Source: Lewinellaceae bacterium
GTDB taxonomy: Bacteria; Bacteroidota; Bacteroidia; Chitinophagales; Saprospiraceae
Length of the DNA stretch: 64,000 nt
Assembly (NCBI GenBank): GCA_020636215.1
Contig: JACJYG010000007.1
Span: 1 to 64,000 of the forward strand
Direction: 5' to 3'
The notes beneath the pieces were generated by a model. That model made no database searches and was not told the DNA's origin. It was given only the letters and a program-made list of their open reading frames with translations. Positions 51,119 through 59,487 of the stretch are shown here, one piece after another; within the stretch, counting starts at the first letter, position 1, and every line of letters starts with the position of its first letter. A program made the translations under genes and the position numbers.

Positions 51119-51985
51119 CTACTGTCCAAACGCCCATTGCAGAAAATCGGGCATTACCTTACCCCAGGTATCCGGGTTGTGTTCTCCACCGATCACTTCT
51201 ACGTATTTGATATCAGCGCCTTCGCGATAGCCCCAATTTTTCAACTCCTTGATCAGGTCGAGGGTATCGTCGATAGCGTCGATGATGCCGTTGTTGTTGC
51301 GGTCTTCTGTTTCATCCTTGGTGCCGGCCTGAAGCCAGAAGCGCAAGCCTTCCCTCCGGGGCCCCTGGCTAACCATATGGTGCACAATGCGGTGAGCATC
51401 GGGGGCATCGGGAGTGAAAGCCCGGGAACGCCACCACAAGGAACCCGAGAAGACGCCGACTTTCCCAAACATCCCGGCATGGTTCCAGGCGATATCGATA
51501 GCCGATAAGCCGCCTAAAGAAAAGCCGGCAATGGCCGTCTTATGGGCCTTACGGCTTATGCGGTAGCGCAGGCTTAATTCCGGCATCAATTCCTTTAGGA
51601 GGAAACGGGTGTACTGAGGGGCTTTGCTGCCGCGCTTCATATAATCGGGCCGGCTCACAGTCCCGTATTCCTGCATTCGGTCGCCGGCATGGATGGCCAC
51701 AACGATAATATGCGGCAACTTGCGTTCCTGGTACAGGCGTTGCAAAGTAGCGGCCATCCCCACTGCCGGCATATCCTGTCCATCGTTGATCCAAAGGGTA
51801 GGATATGCGCCATTACTGCCGGAAAAGTGGCCGGGAGGCAAAAAAACGTCAATATGGACTGTTCGGCCAAGTGCTTCCGAAGGGAAGTTTTTCAGGCTGT
51901 GTAATTCCAGTTCGTGGCCCGGCCGGAAAAAAATTTGGTTTAAAAGCGCATTTTTTTGCGGGAAGTGCCTTTTTAGAAAATCCAT
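51119..51985 (-). CDS. Esterase D/Fes-like alpha/beta hydrolase with an EF-hand-like loop
   Basis: The start at 51985 gives 288 residues; the open frame ten codons upstream is not protein-like. The nucleophile is S156 in IAGFSLGGLSAID, the acid probably D224 in AGTKDETED, and the base H269 in GGEHNPDTW. It resembles the esterase D/enterochelin-esterase family. Residues 228-239 read DRNNNGIIDAID, which fits a calcium-binding EF-hand/dockerin loop directly after the catalytic acid. No signal peptide is visible. It lies on the minus strand, 240 bp from the divergent amidoligase cluster. Confidence 0.82.
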   Translation of the reverse strand: MDFLKRHFPQKNALLNQIFFRPGHELELHSLKNFPSEALGRTVHIDVFLPPGHFSGSNGAYPTLWINDGQDMPAVGMAATLQRLYQERKLPHIIVVAIHAGDRMQEYGTVSRPDYMKRGSKAPQYTRFLLKELMPELSLRYRISRKAHKTAIAGFSLGGLSAIDIAWNHAGMFGKVGVFSGSLWWRSRAFTPDAPDAHRIVHHMVSQGPRREGLRFWLQAGTKDETEDRNNNGIIDAIDDTLDLIKELKNWGYREGADIKYVEVIGGEHNPDTWGKVMPDFLQWAFGQ

Positions 51986-52142
51986 GCATAGGTGGAATTT
52001 ACAATAGTTTGTCAAGAGCCGGGCAAAATAATTATTGGCAAAATAATTAGTATGCTAAATATTAGCTCTTGTGGTCATTTTTGATTTTGGCTAAAAGTTT
52101 GATCATCAGTTGTTTGGGGTTTTAAAATTCGAGGAAAGCCAC

Positions 52143-52150
52143 TATCTTTG
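52143..52150 (+). promoter_or_regulatory. -7 promoter box of the amidoligase-like cluster
   Basis: TATCTTTG is a perfect TAnnTTTG. A start near 52157 would give a leader of about 70 bases before the GTG at 52225. A TTTG occurs 26 bases upstream of the box, a longer spacer than usual. Confidence 0.5.
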
Positions 52151-52224
52151 CCGCTAAGTGTAAAAAATACAATTAGTAGCTTCCTGCACTAATGTAAATA
52201 GTTAACCGGAAATTATTCAGCATC

Positions 52225-52932
52225 GTGAAAGAATCCTATTACAAATGGTACTCGCCCAACCTGAGCAAAGATATTGAAATGCTTGTTTACGGGCATCAGG
52301 GTTATCCTGTTGTTTTGTTTCCCTCCAGTATGGGGCGTTATTATGAGAGCAAGGATTTCGGCCTGATCGAGTCAGCTCGTTGGTTTGTGGAGCGGGGTTT
52401 TATTCAGATCTATTGCCCGGACAGCATCGACAAGCTCAGTTGGTATAACAAGCACATCCACCCGGCGCAGCGGGCGAGCCACCATGCCTGGTATGACAAG
52501 ATGGTGCTGGATGAGATTGTACACCGTGTCCGTTGGAACACGGGGGTAGGAAAGGTTGCCGTAGCCGGCGCCAGCTTTGGCGGGTATCATGCCGCCAACT
52601 TCGCTTTCAAACATCCCGAGGTCGTCAGTTTCCTCTTTTCCATGAGCGGTGCTTTTGATATCAGGACTTTTACGGACGGCTACTACGACGACAATATTTA
52701 CTTCAACAATCCGGTAGATTTTCTGCCTGGAAGCAATCACCCAGATTTGTGGCGCATGAATATCGTGCTGGGTACTTCCGAATGGGATATTTGCCTGAAT
52801 GCGAACAAGCAGTTGTCGCATTTACTGAACCAAAAGAGCATACCGCACTGGTTTGATATGCGCGGATGGAAGGAACACGATTGGCCACTATGGCGGGAAA
52901 TGTTCCCGCATTATTTATCTTTGGTGAAATAA
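52225..52932 (+). CDS. Esterase of the alpha/beta hydrolase fold (first gene of the cluster)
   Basis: 235 residues from a GTG start; no ATG lies near. The nucleophile is S117 in VAVAGASFGGYHAANFA, the acid the aspartate in GTSEWDICL, and the base the histidine in WKEHDWPLWR. It is cytoplasmic, with no signal. The family (esterase-like proteins related to esterase D) hydrolyses esters or thioesters, and in a ligase cluster it could release a product. It heads four plus-strand genes: esterase, ATP-grasp, class I amidotransferase and a second ATP-grasp. The gap to the next gene is 37 bp. Confidence 0.82.
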   Translation: MKESYYKWYSPNLSKDIEMLVYGHQGYPVVLFPSSMGRYYESKDFGLIESARWFVERGFIQIYCPDSIDKLSWYNKHIHPAQRASHHAWYDKMVLDEIVHRVRWNTGVGKVAVAGASFGGYHAANFAFKHPEVVSFLFSMSGAFDIRTFTDGYYDDNIYFNNPVDFLPGSNHPDLWRMNIVLGTSEWDICLNANKQLSHLLNQKSIPHWFDMRGWKEHDWPLWREMFPHYLSLVK

Positions 52933-52969
52933 GCTTTTAATCAGGAACACCCTCAAACAAGAATAAGAA

Positions 52970-53962
52970 ATGAAGAAAATTGGAATTCTCTTTGGGCAGG
53001 AACGTTCTTTCCCCCAGGCGCTGGTTGAGCGCATCAACTCCAGAAAGGTAAAAAACATCCTTGCCGAAGCAGTCAGGATTGACAAAGTCATTCAGGCGGC
53101 CCCTTCGGATTATGCGGTGATCATTGACCGGATATCCCAGGATGTGCCTTTTTACCGGGCTTTCCTCAAGAATGCAGCCATTAGTGGCACGGCGGTCATC
53201 AATAATCCTTTTTGGTGGAGTGCGGATGAAAAATTTTTCAACAATGCGTTGGCAGAGAAGATTGGTGTCCCGGTTCCTAAGACCGTCCTGTTGCCTTCCA
53301 AAGAGCATCCGGATGACACCAGTGCGGATTCCTTCTCCAATCTGTCTTTTCCACTTGATTGGGAAGGCATCTTCCAATATGTTGGCTTTCCGGCCTTCAT
53401 GAAGCCCTTTGCCGGCGGCGGCTGGAAACACGTTTACAAACTGAACAGCCCGGAGGAATTCTTTCAGAAATACAATGAGACCGGCCAGCTTGTCATGATG
53501 CTGCAAGAGGAAATCAATTTCGAATCCTACTTCCGTTGTTACTGTATTGGTGGCAAGTACGTTCGCATCATGCATTATGAGCCCCGCAACCCACATCACC
53601 TGCGTTACTCTGCAGAACACAAGGTAGGGGAGGAGATGATGAAGAAAATGGAAGACTACGTCATCCGGCTTAACCAGGGCCTTGGTTACGACTTCAATAC
53701 AGTGGAGTTGGCCATTCGCGATGGCATTCCCTACGCGATCGATTTCTGTAATCCGGCCCCGGATGCGGATATCCACTCGGTTGGCCGGGAGAATTTCGAA
53801 TGGGTGGTCGAAACTGCCGCCAACTATGCCATCGAGCGCGCTCTGTCCCACAAGGACGGCCAAGACAATCTGACCTGGGGTAGTTTCATTAGCCAGGCCG
53901 CAGCGGGCAAGAAGGTTGCTGCTAAACCGGCAAGCCCTAAGCGTACGGTTAAATCGAAGTAA
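52970..53962 (+). CDS. RimK-like ATP-grasp ligase
   Basis: 330 residues. ATP-grasp hallmarks: a lysine and glycine-rich loop in PAFMKPFAGGGWKHVYKL (about residues 143-160), acidic residues of the nucleotide site in MMLQEEINFESYFR, and the metal-binding end VELAIRDGIPYAIDFCNPAPDAD (about 245-267). These enzymes activate a carboxylate as acyl phosphate and join it to an amine or thiol. The C terminus is a lysine-rich tail (KKVAAKPASPKRTVKSK). It is cotranscribed with the esterase; a hairpin and 222 bp separate it from the next gene. The substrates are unknown. Confidence 0.82.
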   Translation: MKKIGILFGQERSFPQALVERINSRKVKNILAEAVRIDKVIQAAPSDYAVIIDRISQDVPFYRAFLKNAAISGTAVINNPFWWSADEKFFNNALAEKIGVPVPKTVLLPSKEHPDDTSADSFSNLSFPLDWEGIFQYVGFPAFMKPFAGGGWKHVYKLNSPEEFFQKYNETGQLVMMLQEEINFESYFRCYCIGGKYVRIMHYEPRNPHHLRYSAEHKVGEEMMKKMEDYVIRLNQGLGYDFNTVELAIRDGIPYAIDFCNPAPDADIHSVGRENFEWVVETAANYAIERALSHKDGQDNLTWGSFISQAAAGKKVAAKPASPKRTVKSK

Positions 53963-53970
53963 ATATTTGA

Positions 53971-54013
53971 GGAGAGGCGGAGTGGTGGAAATGCACTACT
54001 ACTCCACCTCTCC
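53971..54013 (+). terminator. Hairpin between the ATP-grasp and amidotransferase genes
   Basis: The arms GGAGAGGCGGAGT and ACTCCACCTCTCC pair with one mismatch around a loop that extends the stem weakly. There is no T run, so it may attenuate and not end transcription. The following gap also holds TACCTTTA, one mismatch from a -7 box, near 54040. Confidence 0.4.
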
Positions 54014-54184
54014 GGATAGTCAAAATTCAGGGAGAATATCTACCTTTAGGGCAGGGAATTTCCTGGAGTAATCTACCGGAGTCCGGCAATTGTCCGGCGC
54101 CAGTTACAAGTAAAGGGAGAGATAGCAATCCAATGCATAAGGCTACGGATCTGCGATGCCTGCCTTTATTCAAAAGCTACTAAG

Positions 54185-55003
54185 ATGGAAGTAATACGGT
54201 TGGCCATACTGGACATGTACGAGAACACGCCCAATCAGGGTATGCGCGCCATCAAGGAGATTGTGCGCAGCTTCGAGCCTACTCTGGAGTGGAAGGTTTT
54301 CAACGTTCGGGGAAAAGCCGAATTGCCGGGCCCTGATTTCGATATCTATATCTCTACCGGTGGCCCCGGCAATCCCCACGATGGGGATGGAGATTGGGAT
54401 GTGAAATACTTCCAATGGCTTCAGGACACCTGGGAATGGAACCAGTCACCGGAACGGCCCAAGAAATACGTCTTCTTCATTTGCCATTCTTTTCAGATGG
54501 CCGTTAAGCACTTCGGCCTGGCTAAGGTTTCCCGGCGCAAGTCTATGTCTTTTGGTACTTTCCCGTGCCATCTGACGGATGCCGGTGTGACGGAACCAGT
54601 TTTTGAAGGCTTGCCCAACCCGTTTTATATCGCTGATTTCCGAAACTGGCAATGTATAGAACCCGATCTGGAACGCTTCGAAGCAATGGGAGCGGAAATA
54701 CTGGCCTTGGAAAAAATACGGCCACATGTGCCGTTGGAACGAGCCCTTATGGCCGTCCGCTTTTCCAGCGAATTTGTCGGTACACAGTTTCATCCGGAAG
54801 CTGATCCGGAAGGGATGCTGGACCACTTTCTCGACCCTGGCCGGCGCACCTTGATTGCGGAAGAACATGGGGAGGAAAAATACCTCCGCATGATCGAACA
54901 TCTCAACGATTCCGATAAGATCGGCCTGACGCACGATATCGTTCTGCCGTTGTTCCTCAGCCAGGCCATAGGCGCTGTGAAGATGGCGCTGGCGCCGGCC
55001 TGA
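54185..55003 (+). CDS. Class I glutamine amidotransferase-like protein
   Basis: 272 residues with the class I amidotransferase (GATase) triad: C100 in VFFICHSFQM, H203 and E205 in QFHPEADPEG. These domains release ammonia from glutamine and pass it to a partner synthase. The family's oxyanion segment appears as STGGPGNP. No synthase domain is fused, so the partner should be one of the neighbouring ATP-grasp proteins. It is 58 bp upstream of the second ATP-grasp gene on the same strand. Confidence 0.82.
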   Translation: MEVIRLAILDMYENTPNQGMRAIKEIVRSFEPTLEWKVFNVRGKAELPGPDFDIYISTGGPGNPHDGDGDWDVKYFQWLQDTWEWNQSPERPKKYVFFICHSFQMAVKHFGLAKVSRRKSMSFGTFPCHLTDAGVTEPVFEGLPNPFYIADFRNWQCIEPDLERFEAMGAEILALEKIRPHVPLERALMAVRFSSEFVGTQFHPEADPEGMLDHFLDPGRRTLIAEEHGEEKYLRMIEHLNDSDKIGLTHDIVLPLFLSQAIGAVKMALAPA

Positions 55004-55061
55004 TGGAAGAAGCCTTAAACCTCCATCGCCCTTCATTTGATCTCAAAACCACAACCAACCC

Positions 55062-56255
55062 ATGATTGCCGACCTCAGGAAGCAGTTCAACGCCAATTTT
55101 CGCCCGGAAACCTACCAGGCGCTCCTGGACCATGTGACGGCGCAATACAACTTCAAGCCTAATTTTCGAATTGCCGAGAGCCCCATTTTTATACCCAAGA
55201 GCCTAAAGCATCAGTTGCTGGAGGCCTGCGAAGATATCAGCGATGTTATCGTCCGGCCTGATTTCCGGGAGCTGTCTCAGGGGGCTATCGTTCCGGGGTT
55301 GGAAGTGCCGGGTGAGAACCCGCATACAGTTTTCTTGCAAATGGATTTCGGCGTCTGCCGGCAACCTGACGGCAGCCTGATCCCTCAGCTGATAGAGGTG
55401 CAAGGCTTTCCGTCCCTTTACTTTTTTCAGGATCTCATCGCTAGATCTTACCGGAAATTCTATGACATTCCGGAAAATTTCCACCATCTTTTTGGCGGGC
55501 GGACCTCAGAAGAATACGTAAAATTATTGCGCGAGGTCATCGTAGGAGACCACGATCCGGAAAATGTCATCCTGCTGGAAGTAGAACCGGAAAAGCAGGT
55601 AACGGCTATCGATTTCATTGCCGCCAAGCATATGATCGGTATTGAACCGGTTTGTGTAAGCCAGCTGAAAGTAGTAGGCAAGGATGTATTTTACCCAAAG
55701 AATGGGCGGCTCGTCAGGGTAGAAAAGGTATTTAACCGGGTCATTTTTGACGAACTCATGCATCGGGATGACTTGCCGAGAGAGTTTTACTTCACCGAAG
55801 AGCACAATATTGAATATGCGGGCCACCCGCACTGGTTCTTTCGCATCAGCAAGCATACCCTGCCCTTGCTCGACAGCAAGTATGTTCCAAAATCCTATTT
55901 TGTCAACGAACTCCAGGAAATCCCCGAAGATCTCCACAACTACGTCCTCAAGCCACTTTACTCCTTTGCCGGCAGTGGGGTCATCATCAATATCAACCCC
56001 CATGACATCAAGGCATTGCGCGACCCGGAGAATTTCATCCTGCAGCGCAAAGTGGAATATGCAGCCGCTATCGAAACCCCTACAGAGCCGGCCAAATGTG
56101 AGATCCGTATGTTGATGCTCTGGGAACGGGACGCCCCGCGGCCGACGATTGTCAACAATCTGGTGCGCCTCAGCAAAGGCATCATGGTTGGAGTTCGGTA
56201 CAACAAGGATAAGGACTGGGTAGGCGGTAGTGTTGGTTTTTTTGAAGCGGACTAA
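55062..56255 (+). CDS. ATP-grasp-like ligase (second)
   Basis: 397 residues. A recognisable ATP-grasp pattern sits in the C-terminal half: YVLKPLYSFAGSGVIININP (about 300-320), the acidic ILQRKVEYAAAIET, CEIRMLMLWERD, and NNLVRLSKGIMVG. The N-terminal half (LIPQLIEVQGFPSLYFFQ) resembles the substrate-binding half of glutathionylspermidine-synthase-like or circularly permuted ATP-grasps. It probably forms an amide bond using ammonia from the amidotransferase next door or an amine. It ends the cluster, 74 bp before the convergent channel gene. Confidence 0.75.
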   Translation: MIADLRKQFNANFRPETYQALLDHVTAQYNFKPNFRIAESPIFIPKSLKHQLLEACEDISDVIVRPDFRELSQGAIVPGLEVPGENPHTVFLQMDFGVCRQPDGSLIPQLIEVQGFPSLYFFQDLIARSYRKFYDIPENFHHLFGGRTSEEYVKLLREVIVGDHDPENVILLEVEPEKQVTAIDFIAAKHMIGIEPVCVSQLKVVGKDVFYPKNGRLVRVEKVFNRVIFDELMHRDDLPREFYFTEEHNIEYAGHPHWFFRISKHTLPLLDSKYVPKSYFVNELQEIPEDLHNYVLKPLYSFAGSGVIININPHDIKALRDPENFILQRKVEYAAAIETPTEPAKCEIRMLMLWERDAPRPTIVNNLVRLSKGIMVGVRYNKDKDWVGGSVGFFEAD

Positions 56256-56329
56256 AACAAATACGACGGTTGGCCGTACGCCAGTTTTCAAAGTGCACCG
56301 CAACACAGTCTGGGGACTAACGAACTGGA

Positions 56330-57406
56330 CTACGCGAGCATTTCCGGATAGTGCTGAATATAGTAGCGCAATTTTTCCAATTGTTCCCTGTTTCCAAGGA
56401 TAATATAGCTGGAGCCTGGGCCTAATATAGTTTTGGGGCCAGGGTTGACCTCGTAATGCCCATCGGGGGCTTTGTAGCCGATGACATTGGCCCCGGTAGC
56501 TTCGCGAAGGTTGAGCTGGCTCAGGGAGCGCCCATGGCACTCGGCCGGCAGGTCGTCATAGGTTACTTCTTCGAAACCGATATCGGACCGGTATTCACTG
56601 GTGATGAAGGCGAAAAATTCAACCGCGCCGGGTTTGCTGACCAGGGTAGCCATATAGAAACCGCCGATTTGTTCGGGCATCACGACGTGGTCGGCTCCGG
56701 CCATCAGGAGTTTTTTCTGAGAGCGAAAGTCTTTAGCCCGGCTGATAATATTGAGCCGGGGATTGAGTTGCCGGGCGGTGAGTACCACAAAGACGTTGTC
56801 GGAGTCGTCAGGTAGAGCCGAAATCAGTGCGCTGGCGCGGTGGATGCCTGCTTTTATAAGCGCCTCGTCGTGGGTGGCGTCATCTTCAAGGTAGAGCACC
56901 TTGGTTTCGTCTTTCTGGATCTGCTCGATCCGCTGGGAGTCGCTGTCGATAATGACAAAAGACAGCTTGTGTTTCAGGAAGTGTGAAGCGATCTCCCGGC
57001 CGTACTTACCATACCCACATAGTATGATATGGCCGCTGAGTTTCTCGATGGAAGCCTTGATGAGGTTAAGGTGCATGTTTTTAAATATTTCTCCCTGTAT
57101 GACATAGTACGAAAATACGGAAAGCACATAGGCAAAGATACCGATATTCGCCAGAATGAGCCCCGAGGTGAACAATCTGCCGGTTGCACTGAGCGGGTGT
57201 ACTTCCAGAAAACCCACCGTTGAAATAGTGATCATGGTCATGTAGAACGCATCTGTCAGGTTGAAACCTTCAATGATGCTGTACCCGCCGACTGCAATGA
57301 CCAGCTCTGCCAGTAATAGCCCTACCGCCATCCGGATGTTCATAAAGGAAGAGGGTACCCGATAAGCATGTAAATTGCGGAAGTTTTTTATACCTGGGAA
57401 TAACAT
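56330..57406 (-). CDS. Potassium channel/transporter with TrkA-N (RCK) and TrkA-C domains
   Basis: 358 residues. Two transmembrane helices (about 27-48 and 75-100) flank a pore loop with the filter-like TISTVGFLEVHPL (T63-V69), where the canonical TVGYGD is altered. The cytoplasmic part has a TrkA-N Rossmann domain starting HIILCGYGKYGREIA (nucleotide-binding GxGxxG) and a TrkA-C domain (about 270-350). Such proteins are ligand-gated potassium channels or regulatory subunits of transporters. It is on the minus strand, convergent with the amidoligase-like cluster and divergent from the beta-lactamase-like gene. Confidence 0.88.
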   Translation of the reverse strand: MLFPGIKNFRNLHAYRVPSSFMNIRMAVGLLLAELVIAVGGYSIIEGFNLTDAFYMTMITISTVGFLEVHPLSATGRLFTSGLILANIGIFAYVLSVFSYYVIQGEIFKNMHLNLIKASIEKLSGHIILCGYGKYGREIASHFLKHKLSFVIIDSDSQRIEQIQKDETKVLYLEDDATHDEALIKAGIHRASALISALPDDSDNVFVVLTARQLNPRLNIISRAKDFRSQKKLLMAGADHVVMPEQIGGFYMATLVSKPGAVEFFAFITSEYRSDIGFEEVTYDDLPAECHGRSLSQLNLREATGANVIGYKAPDGHYEVNPGPKTILGPGSSYIILGNREQLEKLRYYIQHYPEMLA

Positions 57407-57568
57407 AGGCTATTCAGTAGAAAATTGGGTTCGTTTTTGGTTTGACATTTCCGTTTTCGGACTGCAAGTTAACGGATAGCGGGCACATCCTGCAAGTATT
57501 GAGCGGGAAAGGCTTTGTGGCGGCTGGAATGATCAATGTCAGTGCAAATTAGAAGGATTCCGGGTAAA

Positions 57569-57602
57569 TTGAAAAAGCCCGGAATAGATCCGGATAGATT
57601 TG
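57569..57602 (+). promoter_or_regulatory. Probable promoter of the beta-lactamase-like gene
   Basis: TTG (57569-57571), a 23-base spacer and a perfect -7 box TAGATTTG (57595-57602) lie upstream of the ATG at 57622. Confidence 0.5.
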
Positions 57603-57621
57603 CTGGTTTAAAGCAGTGCCC

Positions 57622-58842
57622 ATGAAAAATTATCTGATAATCCTGACCACAGCCCTGCTGTCAGTAAGCCTGGCTGGGCAGGAGGTTTACAATTGGAAGG
57701 CTCTGGCGGAGCGTTACGCCAGTAAAAACCGCAATCAGGCGTTGATGGCCGCATTGGTGCAAAATGGAGGGGTGGAGTATTACGGTTTTGGGCAGATAAG
57801 CCGGGAGTTAGGGGGCCCTCCGGATGAAAACACCCTCTTTGAAATCGGCGCGCTGACGGAAGTATTCACTACTACTTTGATGACAAAGGAAGCGATGGAA
57901 GGGGATTTTGATTTGAGTAAGCCGATCAGGGAATTCCTTCCTAAAGATACTGACGTACCGCTTTTTCAGCCCCAAAAATGTGTGGAGTTGGTATTGCCAA
58001 CCAGCGCCGGCGGCGCGCCCCAGCGGATACTGAGTTGTACGCCTGACCCCTTGAGTGGTGAAATCAGTGTGGCTTTATGTGACCTCGCCACACATAGTTC
58101 AGGCCTGCCCAATTCGGGGCTTGGGCTTTATGACTGGCACCCTATCGGACTGGCCTACCGGCTGACGGGCCCTCGGCCTGGTTTCGACCGTGCGGCCTTC
58201 TTCCGCAAATTAGCGGAATGTCCACTCAAAACGATGCCGGGTTCGGAATACCGTTTTTCCAATATAGGGATTGCCCTCATCGGCCATTTGTTAAGCGAGG
58301 CGAAGGGTGAGCCTTTTGACATTCTGTTGGAAAAAGAGTTGCTCCAGCCCCTTGGTTTGAATGACACGCGTTTTCAACTGACGCCTGAACAGCAAAGTCA
58401 CTTTGCTCCCGGCTTCAACGATAAAGGCAAACCGGTGGATCACTGGAATTTTGAAGGTATGTCGCCGGCAGCTGGCCTGAAATCCAGTGCACATGACCTG
58501 GGGGGCTTCGTAGTGGCTAACCTGCGCAATGATAATTCTCGTTGGGCGGCCGTTATGGAACAGACACAACAAGCCCGGATCGATGTTTCTTTTCCCGGCC
58601 TGACGCGGCCCACCCAGGCTGGTTACGGGTGGTTGATCTCAACTCTCAGCCCGGAATCCAATCAGCCGGTCGTATGGATGTATGGCGGCACAGAAGGCTT
58701 TAGGGCTTTTATTGGCTTCATCAAAGAACATGGGTTGGGTATAGTGCTGCTGTCTAATTCCGCCAATGAAATCCGGGAGCTCGGGTTTTCGATGTTGGCG
58801 GAATTGTATGGGGCGCATCTGCAGGCAGGCGGTGGCAAGTAA
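57622..58842 (+). CDS. Beta-lactamase-fold protein lacking the catalytic SxxK residues
   Basis: 406 residues from the ATG at 57622, with a signal peptide ending SLAGQ. The fold is that of class C beta-lactamases and related serine hydrolases: FEIGALTEVFTTTLM, LATHSSGLPN, PGSEYRFSNIGIALIG and VWMYGGTEGFRAFIGF. The usual SxxK (GSxTK) reads A77-L-T-E80, so both the nucleophilic serine and the lysine are lost, and the third motif HxG reads YGG. The YxN-type motif is kept (YRFSN). It is therefore probably a non-catalytic binding protein. It stands alone on the plus strand. Confidence 0.85.
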   Translation: MKNYLIILTTALLSVSLAGQEVYNWKALAERYASKNRNQALMAALVQNGGVEYYGFGQISRELGGPPDENTLFEIGALTEVFTTTLMTKEAMEGDFDLSKPIREFLPKDTDVPLFQPQKCVELVLPTSAGGAPQRILSCTPDPLSGEISVALCDLATHSSGLPNSGLGLYDWHPIGLAYRLTGPRPGFDRAAFFRKLAECPLKTMPGSEYRFSNIGIALIGHLLSEAKGEPFDILLEKELLQPLGLNDTRFQLTPEQQSHFAPGFNDKGKPVDHWNFEGMSPAAGLKSSAHDLGGFVVANLRNDNSRWAAVMEQTQQARIDVSFPGLTRPTQAGYGWLISTLSPESNQPVVWMYGGTEGFRAFIGFIKEHGLGIVLLSNSANEIRELGFSMLAELYGAHLQAGGGK

Positions 58843-59424
58843 TTGAATGGCTAGACGGTTCAGGGCTAAAGGATTGTGCCGGAATTTACTTTTTCGAAGA
58901 ATACTTTACCCTCCTTGTGCTTAATCTAAAAAAGGCAGCGGCGGGTTGTGTTGCCTGAAACCCCGCCGGCTGCTGGTTCAAACTACTCTCTCAATGGTTC
59001 GTGCAAGTTTGTTTTCCCCTGAAGGAGAGCCGAGGGGCTCCCTCCAGGGCATGGCATTGGGGTGGTGTAGATTGTCTCATTGGGCGCCCTGGTCCATTGG
59101 CTATTTTTGGAGTTACACCAGGTGCGAAAAAAAATGGGAGCTGTACCGGTACCGGTACAGCTAAAGTTGTGTGTTTTCTCACAGTACGGCCCGAAGGCGC
59201 GACTGTGTATTTGGTTAGTATGGAAAATGGCCGCTGTGAGCGGTGGAAAGGTAAAAGTGTTAAGCCATCAGGGAATTTGTTGGTGTTCGTTTAAGCTGGT
59301 TCAGCGTGTAGAGTGGTGTTTCGATAGCAGGCTTTTAAAAGTGACGGGTCATAAAAACATTCCTATTAACGGGGGGGCAGTGAGGCGTATTGTATATAGT
59401 TGAAAAAAAAAATTGTATAAAAAA
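58843..59424. other. Intergenic region with hairpin and perfect palindrome
   Basis: No convincing gene: short overlapping frames have no domain and follow from the symmetric sequence. A hairpin (GCAGCGGCGGG/CCCGCCGGCTGC, 58935-58973) may end the upstream gene. A perfect 24-bp palindrome lies at 59139-59162. Confidence 0.6.
59139..59162. promoter_or_regulatory. Perfect 24-bp palindrome
   Basis: The halves AGCTGTACCGGT and ACCGGTACAGCT are exact complements with no spacer, and the core repeats ACCGGT. It could be a binding site for a dimeric protein, or a cruciform/hairpin. No adjacent gene starts next to it. Confidence 0.55.
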
Positions 59425-59462
59425 CAAGAAGCATCCCGAAAGTCAATTCGGGATGCTTCTTG
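59425..59462 (-). terminator. Terminator after the MltD-like gene
   Basis: A perfect stem (CAAGAAGCATCCCGAA and its complement) with a 6-base loop, followed on the minus strand by a T run. It lies 26 bp past the stop of the gene at 59488. Confidence 0.85.
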
Positions 59463-59487
59463 TGATAACGGGGCTGGCTTTGGGTGG

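Noticed and set aside
58946..59403. Several short plus-strand frames after the beta-lactamase-like gene
   Set aside because: They overlap in different frames, contain no domain and share the hairpin and palindrome sequence.
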